The notes: generated by a model not told the origin, from the letters alone. A stretch of 64,000 bases of DNA from Bacillus sp. 03113 (GCF_006546985.1 NZ_VATK01000006.1:62001-126000); one strand, 5' to 3'; positions 1 to 8,503 are shown, counted from the first letter of the stretch. Program-made: numbers and translations.

Positions 1-1239
1 GCTCGTATTTACGCCGAGGTAAGTGATCGCTTCGGTAAACGTCTGTCCGCCGTCGGTCGAAATGCCGAGTCCCGCGGAATTGAATAGAACGAGCAAATTC
101 GGGTTTGTTTTATCGCGCGCGATTATGCCGTTATTAAATTCAAGCTCGGTCTGCGCACTTTGCAATGCCTCGGTCGCGATTCTAACGGCTTCATCTAGCA
201 CGTTGTATGGAAGCACCTTTTGCCCGTTAAATAGACGATTAACTTGTTTAGACGTTTGCGCAAATCTCGTCAGTACGTCCGTTATGCCTTCGCGAAAATT
301 GGACAGCGTGACAGCCGTTTTGATCGGCAATAAATCTGCGTTAAATTCTTCGCTGATTTCTACGATACGCGCTTCAATGTCGAGGCTCATCGGCTCGTAA
401 ATAATAAAGCCATAGTCGCCTTCGTTCGGCTGTTCGTATAAATAGCCGGCTGTACGCAATTCCGCGAAATCAATCGTGATCGACAAATCCGGCTCGTCTT
501 TCAAGTCGTTTTGCAAGCGTGCAAGCAAGCCTTCCACCGTTGTATAGCGATCATCGCGCACAGCCGGCGCATGGCGAATGCCGAGGACTGCTGCGTTAGG
601 CGACGTGTATTCCGTTTCGATGTCCTTGCCATATCCGCGAACATAGGTCGCTAAATTGGTCGAGTCGATTTTTTTGTCGAGCGTCTTAACATTGTGTGCG
701 TAGCGATATTGAAAGTCCGTATCAACGCCGATTTCGCGCTTGAGATTAACTTGCGTGCCGTTGACGTAGAATTCCGCACCGTATCGTTCAAGTATCGTTT
801 GGAATAGCGCAAGTCTGTTATCATCACCGAAGTTATCGAATGTTTCCGCGGTAAATGAATCGATGATATTAAACGTGTAGCCCGTTCCGCCAAATACGAA
901 ATTAAGCGCCGCGTTGAACGTCATTGAGCCGGTGTATGTGTCGTATTGATAGTCGTCAATCATGTCGCAAAAGAACTTGTGAACTGCGCCGACTTCCTTA
1001 ATTGACCGCAAGCCTACGTTCTTTTCACTGACGGTTTTGATTACGTATTCTTCGCCGTCAAATTCGACGGTCGATTCCGTGTCAACCATGCCGAATGAAT
1101 GTGCGTTTGAAGCGTCGGGTATAACGAAAAAAGCCAACGACTTCTCGCCGTTGACCTTCCTTGTGCGTGTTAATCCGCGTATATTCGTGAGGGCTTCCGT
1201 TTCGCCTGCGATGTTAGTTATCGATAAAATGTGCGTCAT
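1..1239 (-). CDS. Tail endopeptidase/Tal-type minor structural protein, N-terminal part (cut by window edge)
   Basis: The minus frame from the ATG at 1239 is open to position 1, so at least 413 residues are present and the C-terminus is missing. The N-terminal block, with KSLAFFVIPD near residue 35 and FDGEEYVIKTV near 60, matches the N-terminal region of siphovirus minor structural proteins (Prophage_tail / Gp21-type). These build the tail tip hub and often carry a peptidoglycan hydrolase further on. AAAGGGG touches the ATG directly, which is unusually tight spacing. In other phages this gene normally follows Dit at once; here a three-gene AT-rich cassette lies between them. Base composition is the CG-rich type of the rest of the late operon. 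Confidence 0.75.
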   Translation of the reverse strand, partial: MTHILSITNIAGETEALTNIRGLTRTRKVNGEKSLAFFVIPDASNAHSFGMVDTESTVEFDGEEYVIKTVSEKNVGLRSIKEVGAVHKFFCDMIDDYQYDTYTGSMTFNAALNFVFGGTGYTFNIIDSFTAETFDNFGDDNRLALFQTILERYGAEFYVNGTQVNLKREIGVDTDFQYRYAHNVKTLDKKIDSTNLATYVRGYGKDIETEYTSPNAAVLGIRHAPAVRDDRYTTVEGLLARLQNDLKDEPDLSITIDFAELRTAGYLYEQPNEGDYGFIIYEPMSLDIEARIVEISEEFNADLLPIKTAVTLSNFREGITDVLTRFAQTSKQVNRLFNGQKVLPYNVLDEAVRIATEALQSAQTELEFNNGIIARDKTNPNLLVLFNSAGLGISTDGGQTFTEAITYLGVNTS

Positions 1240-1259
1240 CCCCTTTCGTAAATTTTCGC

Positions 1260-1289
1260 AAAAGAAAAAGAGGACTCAAAAGAGCCCTC
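1260..1289 (-). terminator. Intrinsic terminator between the zinc-finger cassette gene and the tail-hub gene
   Basis: Inverted repeat at 1270-1277 and 1282-1289 (8 bp, one A/C mismatch) with an AAAA loop. Read on the minus strand the hairpin is followed by TCTTTTTCTTTT. It would reduce transcription from the upstream cassette into the tail-hub gene. Confidence 0.6.
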
Positions 1290-1348
1290 AAAGGTACTTC
1301 CTTATTCAACATAAGAATTCCGTTAGTTAAATTAACAATAGTATGTTT

Positions 1349-1576
1349 CTATTTTTCTTTTAGTGGCGGCAAAGAAGCGACATATTCTGTATAGGTTTTG
1401 CGAACAATTCCTGTTCCTTTGCAAGTCTCACAATCATTAAACACATCCGCTCGTCCTGATCCGTCGCACTCGGAACAAGTTTTATGGGTTAGTGGAGAAT
1501 AATCCTTGACCGAATATCTTTCATCGTAATTTCCAAAATTCATAATTTTTTTAATGACATCTATCATTCTAAGCAT
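1349..1576 (-). CDS. Small protein with DnaJ-type zinc-finger repeats
   Basis: About 75 residues from the ATG at 1576, chosen because AAGGTAGG lies about 9 nt upstream; the frame is open to 1600. Two CxxCxGxG repeats, CSECDGSG and CETCKGTG, are the signature of the cysteine-rich zinc-binding domain of DnaJ. The family binds one zinc with four such cysteines and helps recognise unfolded protein, but a free-standing version in a phage has no known job. It is the last gene of an AT-rich cassette in the tail operon, bounded by a promoter-like region upstream and a terminator downstream. A moron-like or tail-fibre-chaperone role is inference only. Confidence 0.55.
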   Translation of the reverse strand: MLRMIDVIKKIMNFGNYDERYSVKDYSPLTHKTCSECDGSGRADVFNDCETCKGTGIVRKTYTEYVASLPPLKEK

Positions 1577-1579
1577 ACA

Positions 1580-1662
1580 ACAGAACCTACCTTGTAACAT
1601 ATATTACAAATAGTATACAATATTATAACAACTTGTAACATATCTCTTTTCAAGGTTCTGTT
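1580..1662 (-). promoter_or_regulatory. Repeat-rich promoter/operator region in the tail cassette
   Basis: This short AT-rich gap holds a 12-bp exact direct repeat (CTTGTAACATAT at 1591-1602 and 1632-1643), a TTGTAA-N6-TTACAA palindrome at 1592-1609, and a longer inverted repeat (CAGAACC..CTTG at 1581-1594 with CAAGGTTCTG at 1651-1660). On the minus strand TATAAT- and TATACT-like hexamers lie between the direct repeats. I read it as a private promoter with operator-like repeats for the zinc-finger gene. No regulator is identified. Confidence 0.4.
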
Positions 1663-1665
1663 TTT

Positions 1666-3732
1666 TTACCAGGTGGCTCCTGGTCGTTTTCTGCCAATCC
1701 CTAAATGGTCAGTAACAATATTAAACATAATGCCATAACCTTGATCATTTGGATGTAGCCCATCTGCAAGTAATGAATCAATTGTAATATCTTTTAAATC
1801 ACAATAATTCATGAAATTTTTATAGAGACTAATGTACTCCATGTCAAAATACGTAGCCACAGACATAACAATATGGTCAACATCTTCCATATGATAATTC
1901 TTTGGATTACCTACATCAGTTTCATTTGCGATTGACGCAGGAATAGAGCTCATAAAAATTATCTCTTTGTCTAATCCTCGCACATAATTTCCGATAGCAA
2001 TCAAGTTATCATAGTACTCCTGTTTGGTTGTATTATTACTTGCATTCCTGTCATTTGTCCCAATCATACAAATAATAACATCATCATCAGCCTCAACTAA
2101 TGTACTTAAATTAGATAGAAGGAAACTCGAAGTCCTACCAGTTGTTCCCCAGTTTTTCACTGTACATGAGAACTTTTCGTAGAGATAATCTCTTAATAAG
2201 TTTCCCCAGCAATAGCTATCGGGCGAGGTGTAAAAAGATGTTGAACCTATTTGTTCTCCATTTTGTTGCCATCCAGTTCCTCCTACACCATGAGTAATAC
2301 TATCTCCAATCAGTTTTATTTTAAAGCCATTGTTTGCGCGAATAGGAGCTATTATAGAGTGTATTGTCTTGAAAATACCGCCGCCGAAACTCATACCTTC
2401 GAGATATGATGACGGGATAACCATACTGTCATAACCTACATATTCTGTGCTTTCCGTTCCTTCTTCTAATTGCGCTATTAACAACTTAGAATTAGGGATA
2501 GACAAACGTACATAATACACGTTATTGGGTGAAAAAAATGTTACAGAATTATTCGGAGTTGAATTAAAATTAATCCCAGACACATAAACTTTGTTAGCAT
2601 CAAAAAAAGCGATTTGATCACCAAAGTTAACCGCGTATGCTGTGTCTGGGCTTATAGGTATATACTCACTTACTGAATAATTGACGTTATCTCCAAGATT
2701 TCCAATATCCCAACGTACATATTTTTCAGAAGTGATAGCTTCTTTATTAAATAGGTTTTTACTTTTTATTGCTAAAACGACCCTATCCCCATCGATAAGC
2801 TTATCTACGCCAATCGCTTTAACTTTTAAATTTTCGTCTGTAACTTTTATCCGCGGTGGTAAAGTAGCCGCTGATGAAGTGCTGATTGTGCCTTCTTCTA
2901 ATTTATAGATGTCTAAATTTAATGTTGGCATACATACTCGGATATACGCCGCGTTTGTCGGTGATGTAAAAGTAACCTCCTGTCCTAATTGTCCTGTACT
3001 ATCTAACCCACTAATGTAAACTTGACTTTCATCATAAAAAGCGATCTGGTCAAAAATATTTATGACGTAGTCATTATCAGGATCTATTTCTATAAGATTA
3101 CTTGATATATAAGAAGGATTATCTACTAATTGACCAGAGTTCCATCTCGTGTATTTCCCATCTATTACATTATCTTTATCGAATAGATTTACTACGCTAA
3201 TGGTCATAACAAAATTGTCTGCATCAACAAGTTTGTCTGTTTCGATAGATTTTGATTGTATATTAACATTCATCACTTTTGTGGAAGGCGATAACTTATA
3301 AATAATAGCACTTTCATACTCTGTGCTTTCCATTCCTTCTTCTAATTGATATGAATCTAAATTTAATGTTGGCATACATACTCGGATATACGCCGCGTTT
3401 GTCGGTGATGTAAAAGTAACCTCCTGTCCTAATTGTCCTGTACTATCTAACCCACTAATGTAAACTTGACTTTCATCATAAAAAGCGATCTGGTCAAAAA
3501 TATTTATGACGTAACTTGTGTTAGGTTTAATCATAATATAATCGCTAGATGAATAATCAGTATTAACACCAAGTTCTCCTGTAACCCATCGTACATAGTA
3601 TCCATTAATAACATCATTTTTATTAAATAAATTTTTACTCGGTTCTTCTCTAAGTACGATTTTTAGTTCATCGGCATTTTTTTTTGATTGTTCGAATGAA
3701 GCTTTTGCTAATTGTTTAGCTTTTTTTGACAT
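1666..3732 (-). CDS. Tail fibre/receptor-binding protein with three repeats and a C-terminal SGNH esterase domain
   Basis: 688 residues. The N-terminal two thirds carry three repeats of about 130 residues. Each starts near NLFNK, followed by YVRW, then a beta-rich FDQIAFYDESQVYISG-type block ending LEEG..STEY. The C-terminal 220 residues are an SGNH/GDSL hydrolase: block I GDSITHG near residue 475, block III GTNDRN, and block V DGLHPND near the end supplying the catalytic Asp and His. Such domains deacetylate or de-esterify cell-surface polymers, so this is probably a host-adsorption spike. Two repeats are identical over 158 bp of DNA. The gene is clearly more AT-rich than the head genes, which suggests recent acquisition. 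It overlaps the preceding gene by one base. Confidence 0.75.
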   Translation of the reverse strand: MSKKAKQLAKASFEQSKKNADELKIVLREEPSKNLFNKNDVINGYYVRWVTGELGVNTDYSSSDYIMIKPNTSYVINIFDQIAFYDESQVYISGLDSTGQLGQEVTFTSPTNAAYIRVCMPTLNLDSYQLEEGMESTEYESAIIYKLSPSTKVMNVNIQSKSIETDKLVDADNFVMTISVVNLFDKDNVIDGKYTRWNSGQLVDNPSYISSNLIEIDPDNDYVINIFDQIAFYDESQVYISGLDSTGQLGQEVTFTSPTNAAYIRVCMPTLNLDIYKLEEGTISTSSAATLPPRIKVTDENLKVKAIGVDKLIDGDRVVLAIKSKNLFNKEAITSEKYVRWDIGNLGDNVNYSVSEYIPISPDTAYAVNFGDQIAFFDANKVYVSGINFNSTPNNSVTFFSPNNVYYVRLSIPNSKLLIAQLEEGTESTEYVGYDSMVIPSSYLEGMSFGGGIFKTIHSIIAPIRANNGFKIKLIGDSITHGVGGTGWQQNGEQIGSTSFYTSPDSYCWGNLLRDYLYEKFSCTVKNWGTTGRTSSFLLSNLSTLVEADDDVIICMIGTNDRNASNNTTKQEYYDNLIAIGNYVRGLDKEIIFMSSIPASIANETDVGNPKNYHMEDVDHIVMSVATYFDMEYISLYKNFMNYCDLKDITIDSLLADGLHPNDQGYGIMFNIVTDHLGIGRKRPGATW
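2912..3069. repeat. 158-bp perfect direct repeat, copy 1 (within the SGNH fibre gene)
   Basis: This segment is identical to 3356-3513, 444 bp away. It encodes the FDQIAFYDESQVYISG block of consecutive protein repeats. Perfect DNA identity, where the third repeat has diverged, points to a recent duplication or gene conversion. Confidence 0.9.
3356..3513. repeat. 158-bp perfect direct repeat, copy 2 (within the SGNH fibre gene)
   Basis: Second copy of the segment at 2912-3069, in the same orientation and reading frame. The spacing of 444 bp is 148 codons, so recombination between copies would remove one protein repeat without a frameshift. Confidence 0.9.
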
Positions 3733-4211
3733 TATTGCATCATACCTCCCGAAACATTTACATTTCCTCCGCTTATTACTGAAACATTAGCTCTTAAATT
3801 TGTAAACGATGGCAACGAGACAGTGTAAAAACCTGCTGTAGTTATATTATTTCCATCTACAAATTTGTTGTTTAACTCATCCCAAATCTTCAAGTTTCTT
3901 GCTGTTCCAGAAGGTCCAACTGCTTGAATTTGAAGAGTAAATGATGTTGCCGTTCCCCATACTTCAAACGAATAGTCACTGTATTGTCCAACCGCAGTAT
4001 TAGTTCCAGCACCTACCGCACTTACAGCGTTAAGTAATTGAACATTACTCCCCGTTAGCTTAATAGGAACCGCAGTCCCATCGTCATTCTGAATTAATAC
4101 GTTATTCAAATCTTGCGTCAACGGAAAGAAATCGTCCGCCACCGGATCATAATATTGCGGAATTAAATCACCGTTCACGTCCGTTAACATCGCTTTCGTA
4201 TTGTATGCCAT
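3732..4211 (-). CDS. Putative tail/baseplate-associated protein, function unknown
   Basis: 159 residues, start MAYNTKAML with AAGGAGGA upstream. I see no catalytic motif. The sequence is rich in Thr, Ser, Val and Asn, and its second half looks like a small beta-sandwich (FTLQIQAVG, FYTVSLPSF) such as occurs in baseplate and fibre accessory proteins. It lies between Dit and the SGNH fibre and shares their tight spacing (13 bp from Dit, one-base overlap with the fibre). A fibre-attachment or upper baseplate role is inference from position. Confidence 0.5.
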   Translation of the reverse strand: MAYNTKAMLTDVNGDLIPQYYDPVADDFFPLTQDLNNVLIQNDDGTAVPIKLTGSNVQLLNAVSAVGAGTNTAVGQYSDYSFEVWGTATSFTLQIQAVGPSGTARNLKIWDELNNKFVDGNNITTAGFYTVSLPSFTNLRANVSVISGGNVNVSGGMMQ

Positions 4212-4223
4212 TTTTCGTCCTCC

Positions 4224-5075
4224 TTATAGGAATTTATAGGTAAATTCGAAGGCAAACGGATTATACCGCTGTGTCTCCGTATTCTTTGGCGCATGCTTCT
4301 GTACTGCCGATCTCTTCGGCGTAGGCACTCCACTAACGACAAACTCGTTCCAGCCTTCCGCGAGCGTAATAAGCTTTCGGTTCGTGTCGCGGTATATGCT
4401 CAAGCCATTCTTCGTCGCTCGCACGCCATCAAGCCGAATTTCATCGTCCGCTAATGTCGTACCTGTGTACGTCCACGTTTCGTTAGTCGTCACGTTTTGA
4501 ATTTGTAGATTCGTTGATACGCCGCGATATGAAATGACGAGCGAGTCGTACCTCGGATCAATTTTTCGTCCGCTTGCGTTGTACACGCGAAAACTAAGCT
4601 TTCTAATCTCCGCGTAATCTAACTCGGATACGGGTAAGTCAAGAAATTCGAATGTTTCCGCATCAAGCGTCGTCCCTATCGATTCAGCCACGCCAGCATA
4701 TGCGACAAACTCAACGTCAAAGAATCCGTATAGCCTTTGCTGATCCAGTCCGAACGAATCCGCGACCTTTACGCGCCAACGCTTCCCTGGATTGCGCGAT
4801 TCGGTAACGTAAAACGCTTCGTCCGACCGTAACATGCGAAATATTTCGTCGCGCATGAGCGCATAGTCGGCGTTGTCGACCGCTTTGGCGTAGAATGAAG
4901 CGTTAATCGGACGGGCGTCATAAACGGTTCCCATATCGATCAGCCCGCTTCTTGCGTCGACTTGTTCGGTAAAATGGCGAGGCTTCGGCGATGAAACAAC
5001 GAAATCGCGTGTGGTTATGCCGATTGCGTCAAAGTCGTATATGGTGCCGTCAAGTCGCGTTATGATCGTGTTCAT
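4224..5075 (-). CDS. Distal tail protein (Dit)
   Basis: 283 residues, the usual length for siphovirus Dit proteins (Sipho_tail family). The N-terminal part has the family pattern: a GITTRDFVV-type strand, a DARSGLIDMG..DARPI strand and FRMLRSDEAFYV before RWRVKVADSFGLDQ. Dit forms the hexameric ring joining tail tube and tip complex. The start ATG at 5075 overlaps the end of the tape measure gene by four bases (ATGA), showing translational coupling. The order tape measure then Dit is the classic siphovirus tail order. Confidence 0.85.
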   Translation of the reverse strand: MNTIITRLDGTIYDFDAIGITTRDFVVSSPKPRHFTEQVDARSGLIDMGTVYDARPINASFYAKAVDNADYALMRDEIFRMLRSDEAFYVTESRNPGKRWRVKVADSFGLDQQRLYGFFDVEFVAYAGVAESIGTTLDAETFEFLDLPVSELDYAEIRKLSFRVYNASGRKIDPRYDSLVISYRGVSTNLQIQNVTTNETWTYTGTTLADDEIRLDGVRATKNGLSIYRDTNRKLITLAEGWNEFVVSGVPTPKRSAVQKHAPKNTETQRYNPFAFEFTYKFL

Positions 5076-7363
5076 CGCTTATCCCCTTTCATAAACGTAT
5101 TTAAGTTCACGCGATCCGTTTGCATAGCGTCAATGTAAGGCGACGTCGTACGTGCAATCTCGTAGCCGTCTAGCGTAACGACATTCGTAATATAGACCGG
5201 CTTAGTGTTCGCTTGTGTCGTCTGTTGCGCCGGTACTGACGATGCATAGCCTTGCGTGGACGGTGGCTGAACGTTAGGAACCGCTGCGTAAGCCAAGTCG
5301 CGCGATGCCGATTTAATTTGCGACAATTGATCGGATAGCCCTATTTGGAACCCTTCGCCTGCATAACCGCCAAGCTCCATGAGTACGCGCGATGGCGAAT
5401 GTATGCCGAGGAATTTCTTTACGCCGTCCGGTATGGAATCGGCGATCTTCTTGACGATTCTAGCGACACCGCCAGCCATCGACGAAATTCCGTTGATCAA
5501 TCCGTTTATGATGTCCTTACCGATTTGGCGTAGGTCAATTCCTTTAAAGTAGCCGACGATATTCTGCCAGATCGTTTTCGCCGTGTCTTTAATCGCGTTC
5601 CAAGCGCCTTGCCAATCGCCTTGCATTAACCGCATGGTTGCGCGAATAATGCCGAGTATCGCCGTAATAAACGTGCCTATGACGGACTGTATTAGCGCCC
5701 ACGCGACTTTTACTACCGCAACAATTAACGGCCATACGATTTGGAAAACGCCTTTTATTGCATCCATCGCGCCTTTAATGACCGCGACAACAATTCCGAA
5801 GTTTGTTTTCGCTAGACTCATGATCTGCGCACCGTTTTCCGCCCAAAACGATTTAATTTCCGCTAGTTTTCCGCCAATGAACGCGGACACAGCACCCATG
5901 ATCGACTGCACAATTCCGCTGATAAACGTTAGTGCATTCTGCCATGCTGACTTAATCCACGCCCATGCTGCGTCGACTGCATTGCGAAACCAATCGACTT
6001 TTTGGTACGCGATATATAAGCCAACGCCAATGAGCGCGAGTGCTGCGACTACGCCTGCGATGATACCGAGTAGCCCCGCCAATGCGCCCGCTGTCATACC
6101 AACTGCTCCCGCTATTGCTGTGAAGCCCATCATTAGTGACGGCAGCATAGCGATTAAAATAAGTATCGGACCCGCAATAAGCGCAAGCACCGCCACGACA
6201 ACGGCAGTAATCGCAATGAACGATTGCATAGCCGGAGACAATCCGTTAAACTTATCGACTAGCCATTGCAAGCCCGCGACGATCTTTGAAATAGCCGGCA
6301 ATAGCGCGTTACCTAGCGAAATAGCCATCGTTTCGACCGCGCCTTTTAACTGCTCTATACGTCCTTTAACGTTATTCATTTTTTCCGCCGCTACGTCTGC
6401 CGCTGTTACCTTCGACATAGCACTGTACATATTGCTTACGCCTGCTGCACCTTCTTTGTATAAAATATTTGCCGCACGAATAGCGTCCGTACCAAACATC
6501 GTTTTTAGCGCTAATTGACGTTGTTCATCGGTTAATCCCGCTAATTGCGTCTTTAACAATTCAGCAATTTCCGCGAGTGACTTAATTGAACCGTTAGCGT
6601 CGTAAAACTTACTCGTACCATCTGCCGTAAGTAGCCCAAGCTTTTCCATTTGCGTTGCTGCTCCGTCAGTTGACGGCGATAAATTGAGTAACATCGTTTT
6701 GAGTGACGTTCCTGCATCTGAACCTTTCAACCCATTTTGCGCAAACGTCGCTAATGCTGTCGTCGTATCTTTAAACGATAGCCCTACGCCTGACGCAACC
6801 GCAGATACCATTGAGAGTCCGAATTTAAGTTCACTTACGTCCGTAGCCGATGCGTTTGCCGCCCCTGCTAGCAAGTTTGCTGCGTCGACGACCGTTAAGT
6901 TATCCGCCTTAAACGCGTTCAATGCTGTCGAAGCAATTTCAGCAGCATCCGCAAGTTCTAGTTCGCCAGCCGTTGCGAGTGATAGCGCGCCTTTAAGGCC
7001 ACCGTTCATGATGTCCGCAGTGGAAACACCCGCCTTGATTAATTCCTCAATGCCTTGCGCAGCTTCTTTACTTGAATACTTCGTTTCTGCGCCGAGTTCT
7101 TTCGCCAATGCCGTTAATTGCTTCATTTCGTCGCCACTTGCGCCCGATACCGCTTTAACGTTTGACATCTGTTGCTCGAAATCCATCGCCGACTTAGCCG
7201 CTAATCCTAGCGCTCCGCCTAGCGCAATTCCTGCGATAGATACCGCTTTGCCAATATCGCCGATCGAATCGAACGCTCGCCTAGTTTGACGATCTAAATT
7301 GCGCATAGTGTCCGAAAAGTTATCGATCGCCGTTATACGATACGATATATCTAGTCCCGCCAT
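5072..7363 (-). CDS. Tail tape measure protein
   Basis: 763 residues, the longest late gene, directly after the tail chaperones. The N-terminal half matches the TP901-type tape measure domain, with DFEQQMSNVKAVSGAS and KEAAQGIEELIKAG motifs followed by long Ala-rich helices. Around residues 380-450 there are strongly hydrophobic segments that probably insert in the host membrane at DNA injection. A conserved LGIHSPSRVLMELG block lies in the C-terminal part. It fixes tail length and occupies the tail lumen; 763 residues predict a tail of roughly 110 nm by the usual ratio of about 0.15 nm per residue. Confidence 0.9.
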   Translation of the reverse strand: MAGLDISYRITAIDNFSDTMRNLDRQTRRAFDSIGDIGKAVSIAGIALGGALGLAAKSAMDFEQQMSNVKAVSGASGDEMKQLTALAKELGAETKYSSKEAAQGIEELIKAGVSTADIMNGGLKGALSLATAGELELADAAEIASTALNAFKADNLTVVDAANLLAGAANASATDVSELKFGLSMVSAVASGVGLSFKDTTTALATFAQNGLKGSDAGTSLKTMLLNLSPSTDGAATQMEKLGLLTADGTSKFYDANGSIKSLAEIAELLKTQLAGLTDEQRQLALKTMFGTDAIRAANILYKEGAAGVSNMYSAMSKVTAADVAAEKMNNVKGRIEQLKGAVETMAISLGNALLPAISKIVAGLQWLVDKFNGLSPAMQSFIAITAVVVAVLALIAGPILILIAMLPSLMMGFTAIAGAVGMTAGALAGLLGIIAGVVAALALIGVGLYIAYQKVDWFRNAVDAAWAWIKSAWQNALTFISGIVQSIMGAVSAFIGGKLAEIKSFWAENGAQIMSLAKTNFGIVVAVIKGAMDAIKGVFQIVWPLIVAVVKVAWALIQSVIGTFITAILGIIRATMRLMQGDWQGAWNAIKDTAKTIWQNIVGYFKGIDLRQIGKDIINGLINGISSMAGGVARIVKKIADSIPDGVKKFLGIHSPSRVLMELGGYAGEGFQIGLSDQLSQIKSASRDLAYAAVPNVQPPSTQGYASSVPAQQTTQANTKPVYITNVVTLDGYEIARTTSPYIDAMQTDRVNLNTFMKGDKR

Positions 7364-7713
7364 TAATTCACCGCCTTTCCAAGCGAATCTTCTAATTCCG
7401 CTAATGTTTTGCGTTTATGTTCTATAGAGACGACGTTTGATTGTCGTTGTTTTCCGTGCTTATCTTTGCCGAGCAACTTATCCGCTGTTGGCGTTTTATT
7501 GCCGAGTTGCGCCGACATAATCCACGAAGCTAATTGCGCCGACCGTTGCCATTCCGCATCTTGTCGGAGTTGGTAGCCGGCGATCATGTTCGCGTGTTCC
7601 CTCGGCGTTAAGTACCAAAATTGTTCCGGCGCAAGTTCGAGTAATCCGGTCGCTTGCGTCATGAGTTCGTCATAATCGAAAATAAATGACTCGCGACCGT
7701 CTGTTAGTTTGGG
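7363..7713 (-). CDS. Tail assembly chaperone, downstream (T-type) part made by -1 frameshifting
   Basis: The minus -1 frame is open from the slippery site at 7713 through to 7363. The first ATG in it is at 7662 and has no Shine-Dalgarno sequence, so this segment is probably translated only as the tail of a fusion with the 7704..8045 gene. It adds about 114 residues (LTDGRESF, then MTQATGLLELAPEQFWYLTPRE) rich in aromatic residues, as expected for gpT-like segments that touch the tape measure protein. It ends overlapping the tape measure start. Confidence 0.7.
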   Translation of the reverse strand, partial: PKLTDGRESFIFDYDELMTQATGLLELAPEQFWYLTPREHANMIAGYQLRQDAEWQRSAQLASWIMSAQLGNKTPTADKLLGKDKHGKQRQSNVVSIEHKRKTLAELEDSLGKAVN

Positions 7714-8045
7714 TCAGTTTCGCCCTCTGGTGCTTTCGCCGCACCTTTTACGACTTTTGATTCGTTAATGGCTTTCGATAATTTTTCGGTTAATTCTTCA
7801 AGCGTAATTTCTTCGTTCTCAATTGCTTCGTCAATCAATTCCTCGATTTTTCCTAGCGTCAATTTTTCTTTGCGTAAACACGCCCAAATAATGACGACTA
7901 AATCGGATAGTTTGCCGGAGTTCATTTCCTCTTCGAACACTTTTTGCACCGGCTTGTCGTAGTGCTGTTCAAGCGCCTTAAACGATAAAAATGAAAACCG
8001 TAATTCGCGTTCTTTTCCGCCTAGACTTATATAAACGCCTGCCAT
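7704..8045 (-). CDS. Tail assembly chaperone, upstream (G-type) part
   Basis: 113 residues in the 0 frame. It is helical and acidic near its end (EELIDEAIENEEITLEELTEKL), with the FSFLSFKALE start typical of phage tail chaperones placed between major tail protein and tape measure. The stop TAA at 7704-7706 directly follows the heptamer C CCA AAC. In lambda the equivalent G and GT proteins keep the tape measure unfolded until the tube polymerises on it. The fusion product here would be about 227 residues. Confidence 0.75.
   Translation of the reverse strand: MAGVYISLGGKERELRFSFLSFKALEQHYDKPVQKVFEEEMNSGKLSDLVVIIWACLRKEKLTLGKIEELIDEAIENEEITLEELTEKLSKAINESKVVKGAAKAPEGETDPN
7707..7713 (-). other. 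Programmed -1 ribosomal frameshift site (CCCAAAC)
   Basis: On the minus strand the last two sense codons of the chaperone gene are CCA AAC preceded by C, giving the canonical X XXY YYZ heptamer C CCA AAC, followed at once by TAA. Slipping back one base joins the reading frame that runs through the next gene. Position (between major tail protein and tape measure) and geometry match the conserved frameshift of dsDNA tailed phages. Confidence 0.8.
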
Positions 8046-8062
8046 TTCGTTGCCTCCATTTC

Positions 8063-8090
8063 AAAAGAAAAAGGCGTCAATTAAGACGCC
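8063..8090 (-). terminator. Intrinsic terminator after the major tail protein gene
   Basis: GGCGTC at 8073-8078 pairs with GACGCC at 8085-8090; read on the minus strand the hairpin is followed by TTTTTCTTTT. It overlaps the last codons of the major tail protein and would lower expression of the chaperone and tape measure genes relative to the abundant tail tube protein. Confidence 0.75.
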
Positions 8091-8488
8091 AATACTTTCG
8101 TATATTTTCCTTTTCCGTTTAAAGTGATCGAGTATGTTGCTGAATCGTCGTAAGGCGCCTCAACAGGAAAATCCGTGATCAATGCGTTACCTTCGTACTT
8201 GTTTCCTGCCGCAGTTTGAAAGCGCACCTTTACAAATTCAGTGCTTTCGAACGCATCCTCTAGCGCAAGAAATCCAGCGTCACTTTCGACCAATAGACCG
8301 TCGCCCTCGATCGACCATGAACCGAAGCTATAGTCCTCGTCCATCCATCCGTCGCCATCTTTCGTCGTAATATCAATCGTGTCGTATGATCTATTTATCG
8401 TACCTCCACGTTGGCCTGCGACCTTGATGTACGTACCAGGCGTCACTTTATCCTCGATATAAATTAAAAAATTTACACCTTTTGCCAT
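8081..8488 (-). CDS. Major tail protein (tail tube)
   Basis: 135 residues with the TP901-1-type major tail protein layout: MAKGVNFLIYIED, then GGTINRSYDTIDITTKDGDGW, then FVKVRFQTAAGNKYEGNALITDFPVEAPYDDSATYSITL split over the second half. It polymerises into the hexameric tail tube. A terminator overlaps the 3' end, as is common for a highly expressed structural gene. RBS AGGAGGATGAACG precedes the ATG at 8488. Confidence 0.85.
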   Translation of the reverse strand: MAKGVNFLIYIEDKVTPGTYIKVAGQRGGTINRSYDTIDITTKDGDGWMDEDYSFGSWSIEGDGLLVESDAGFLALEDAFESTEFVKVRFQTAAGNKYEGNALITDFPVEAPYDDSATYSITLNGKGKYTKVLAS

Positions 8489-8503
8489 CGTTCATCCTCC
8501 TTG

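Noticed and set aside
651-893. Minus-strand frame of 80 codons near the left end
   Set aside because: It lies within the tail-hub gene (1..1239), whose own frame is continuous and has family motifs.
5583-6518. Long plus-strand open frame (311 codons) opposite the tape measure gene
   Set aside because: An Ala/Ile/Pro-rich antisense shadow of the tape measure gene; no RBS and the minus frame has clear family motifs.
6684-7289. Plus-strand open frame of 201 codons
   Set aside because: Also an antisense shadow of the tape measure gene, caused by its CG-rich codon use.
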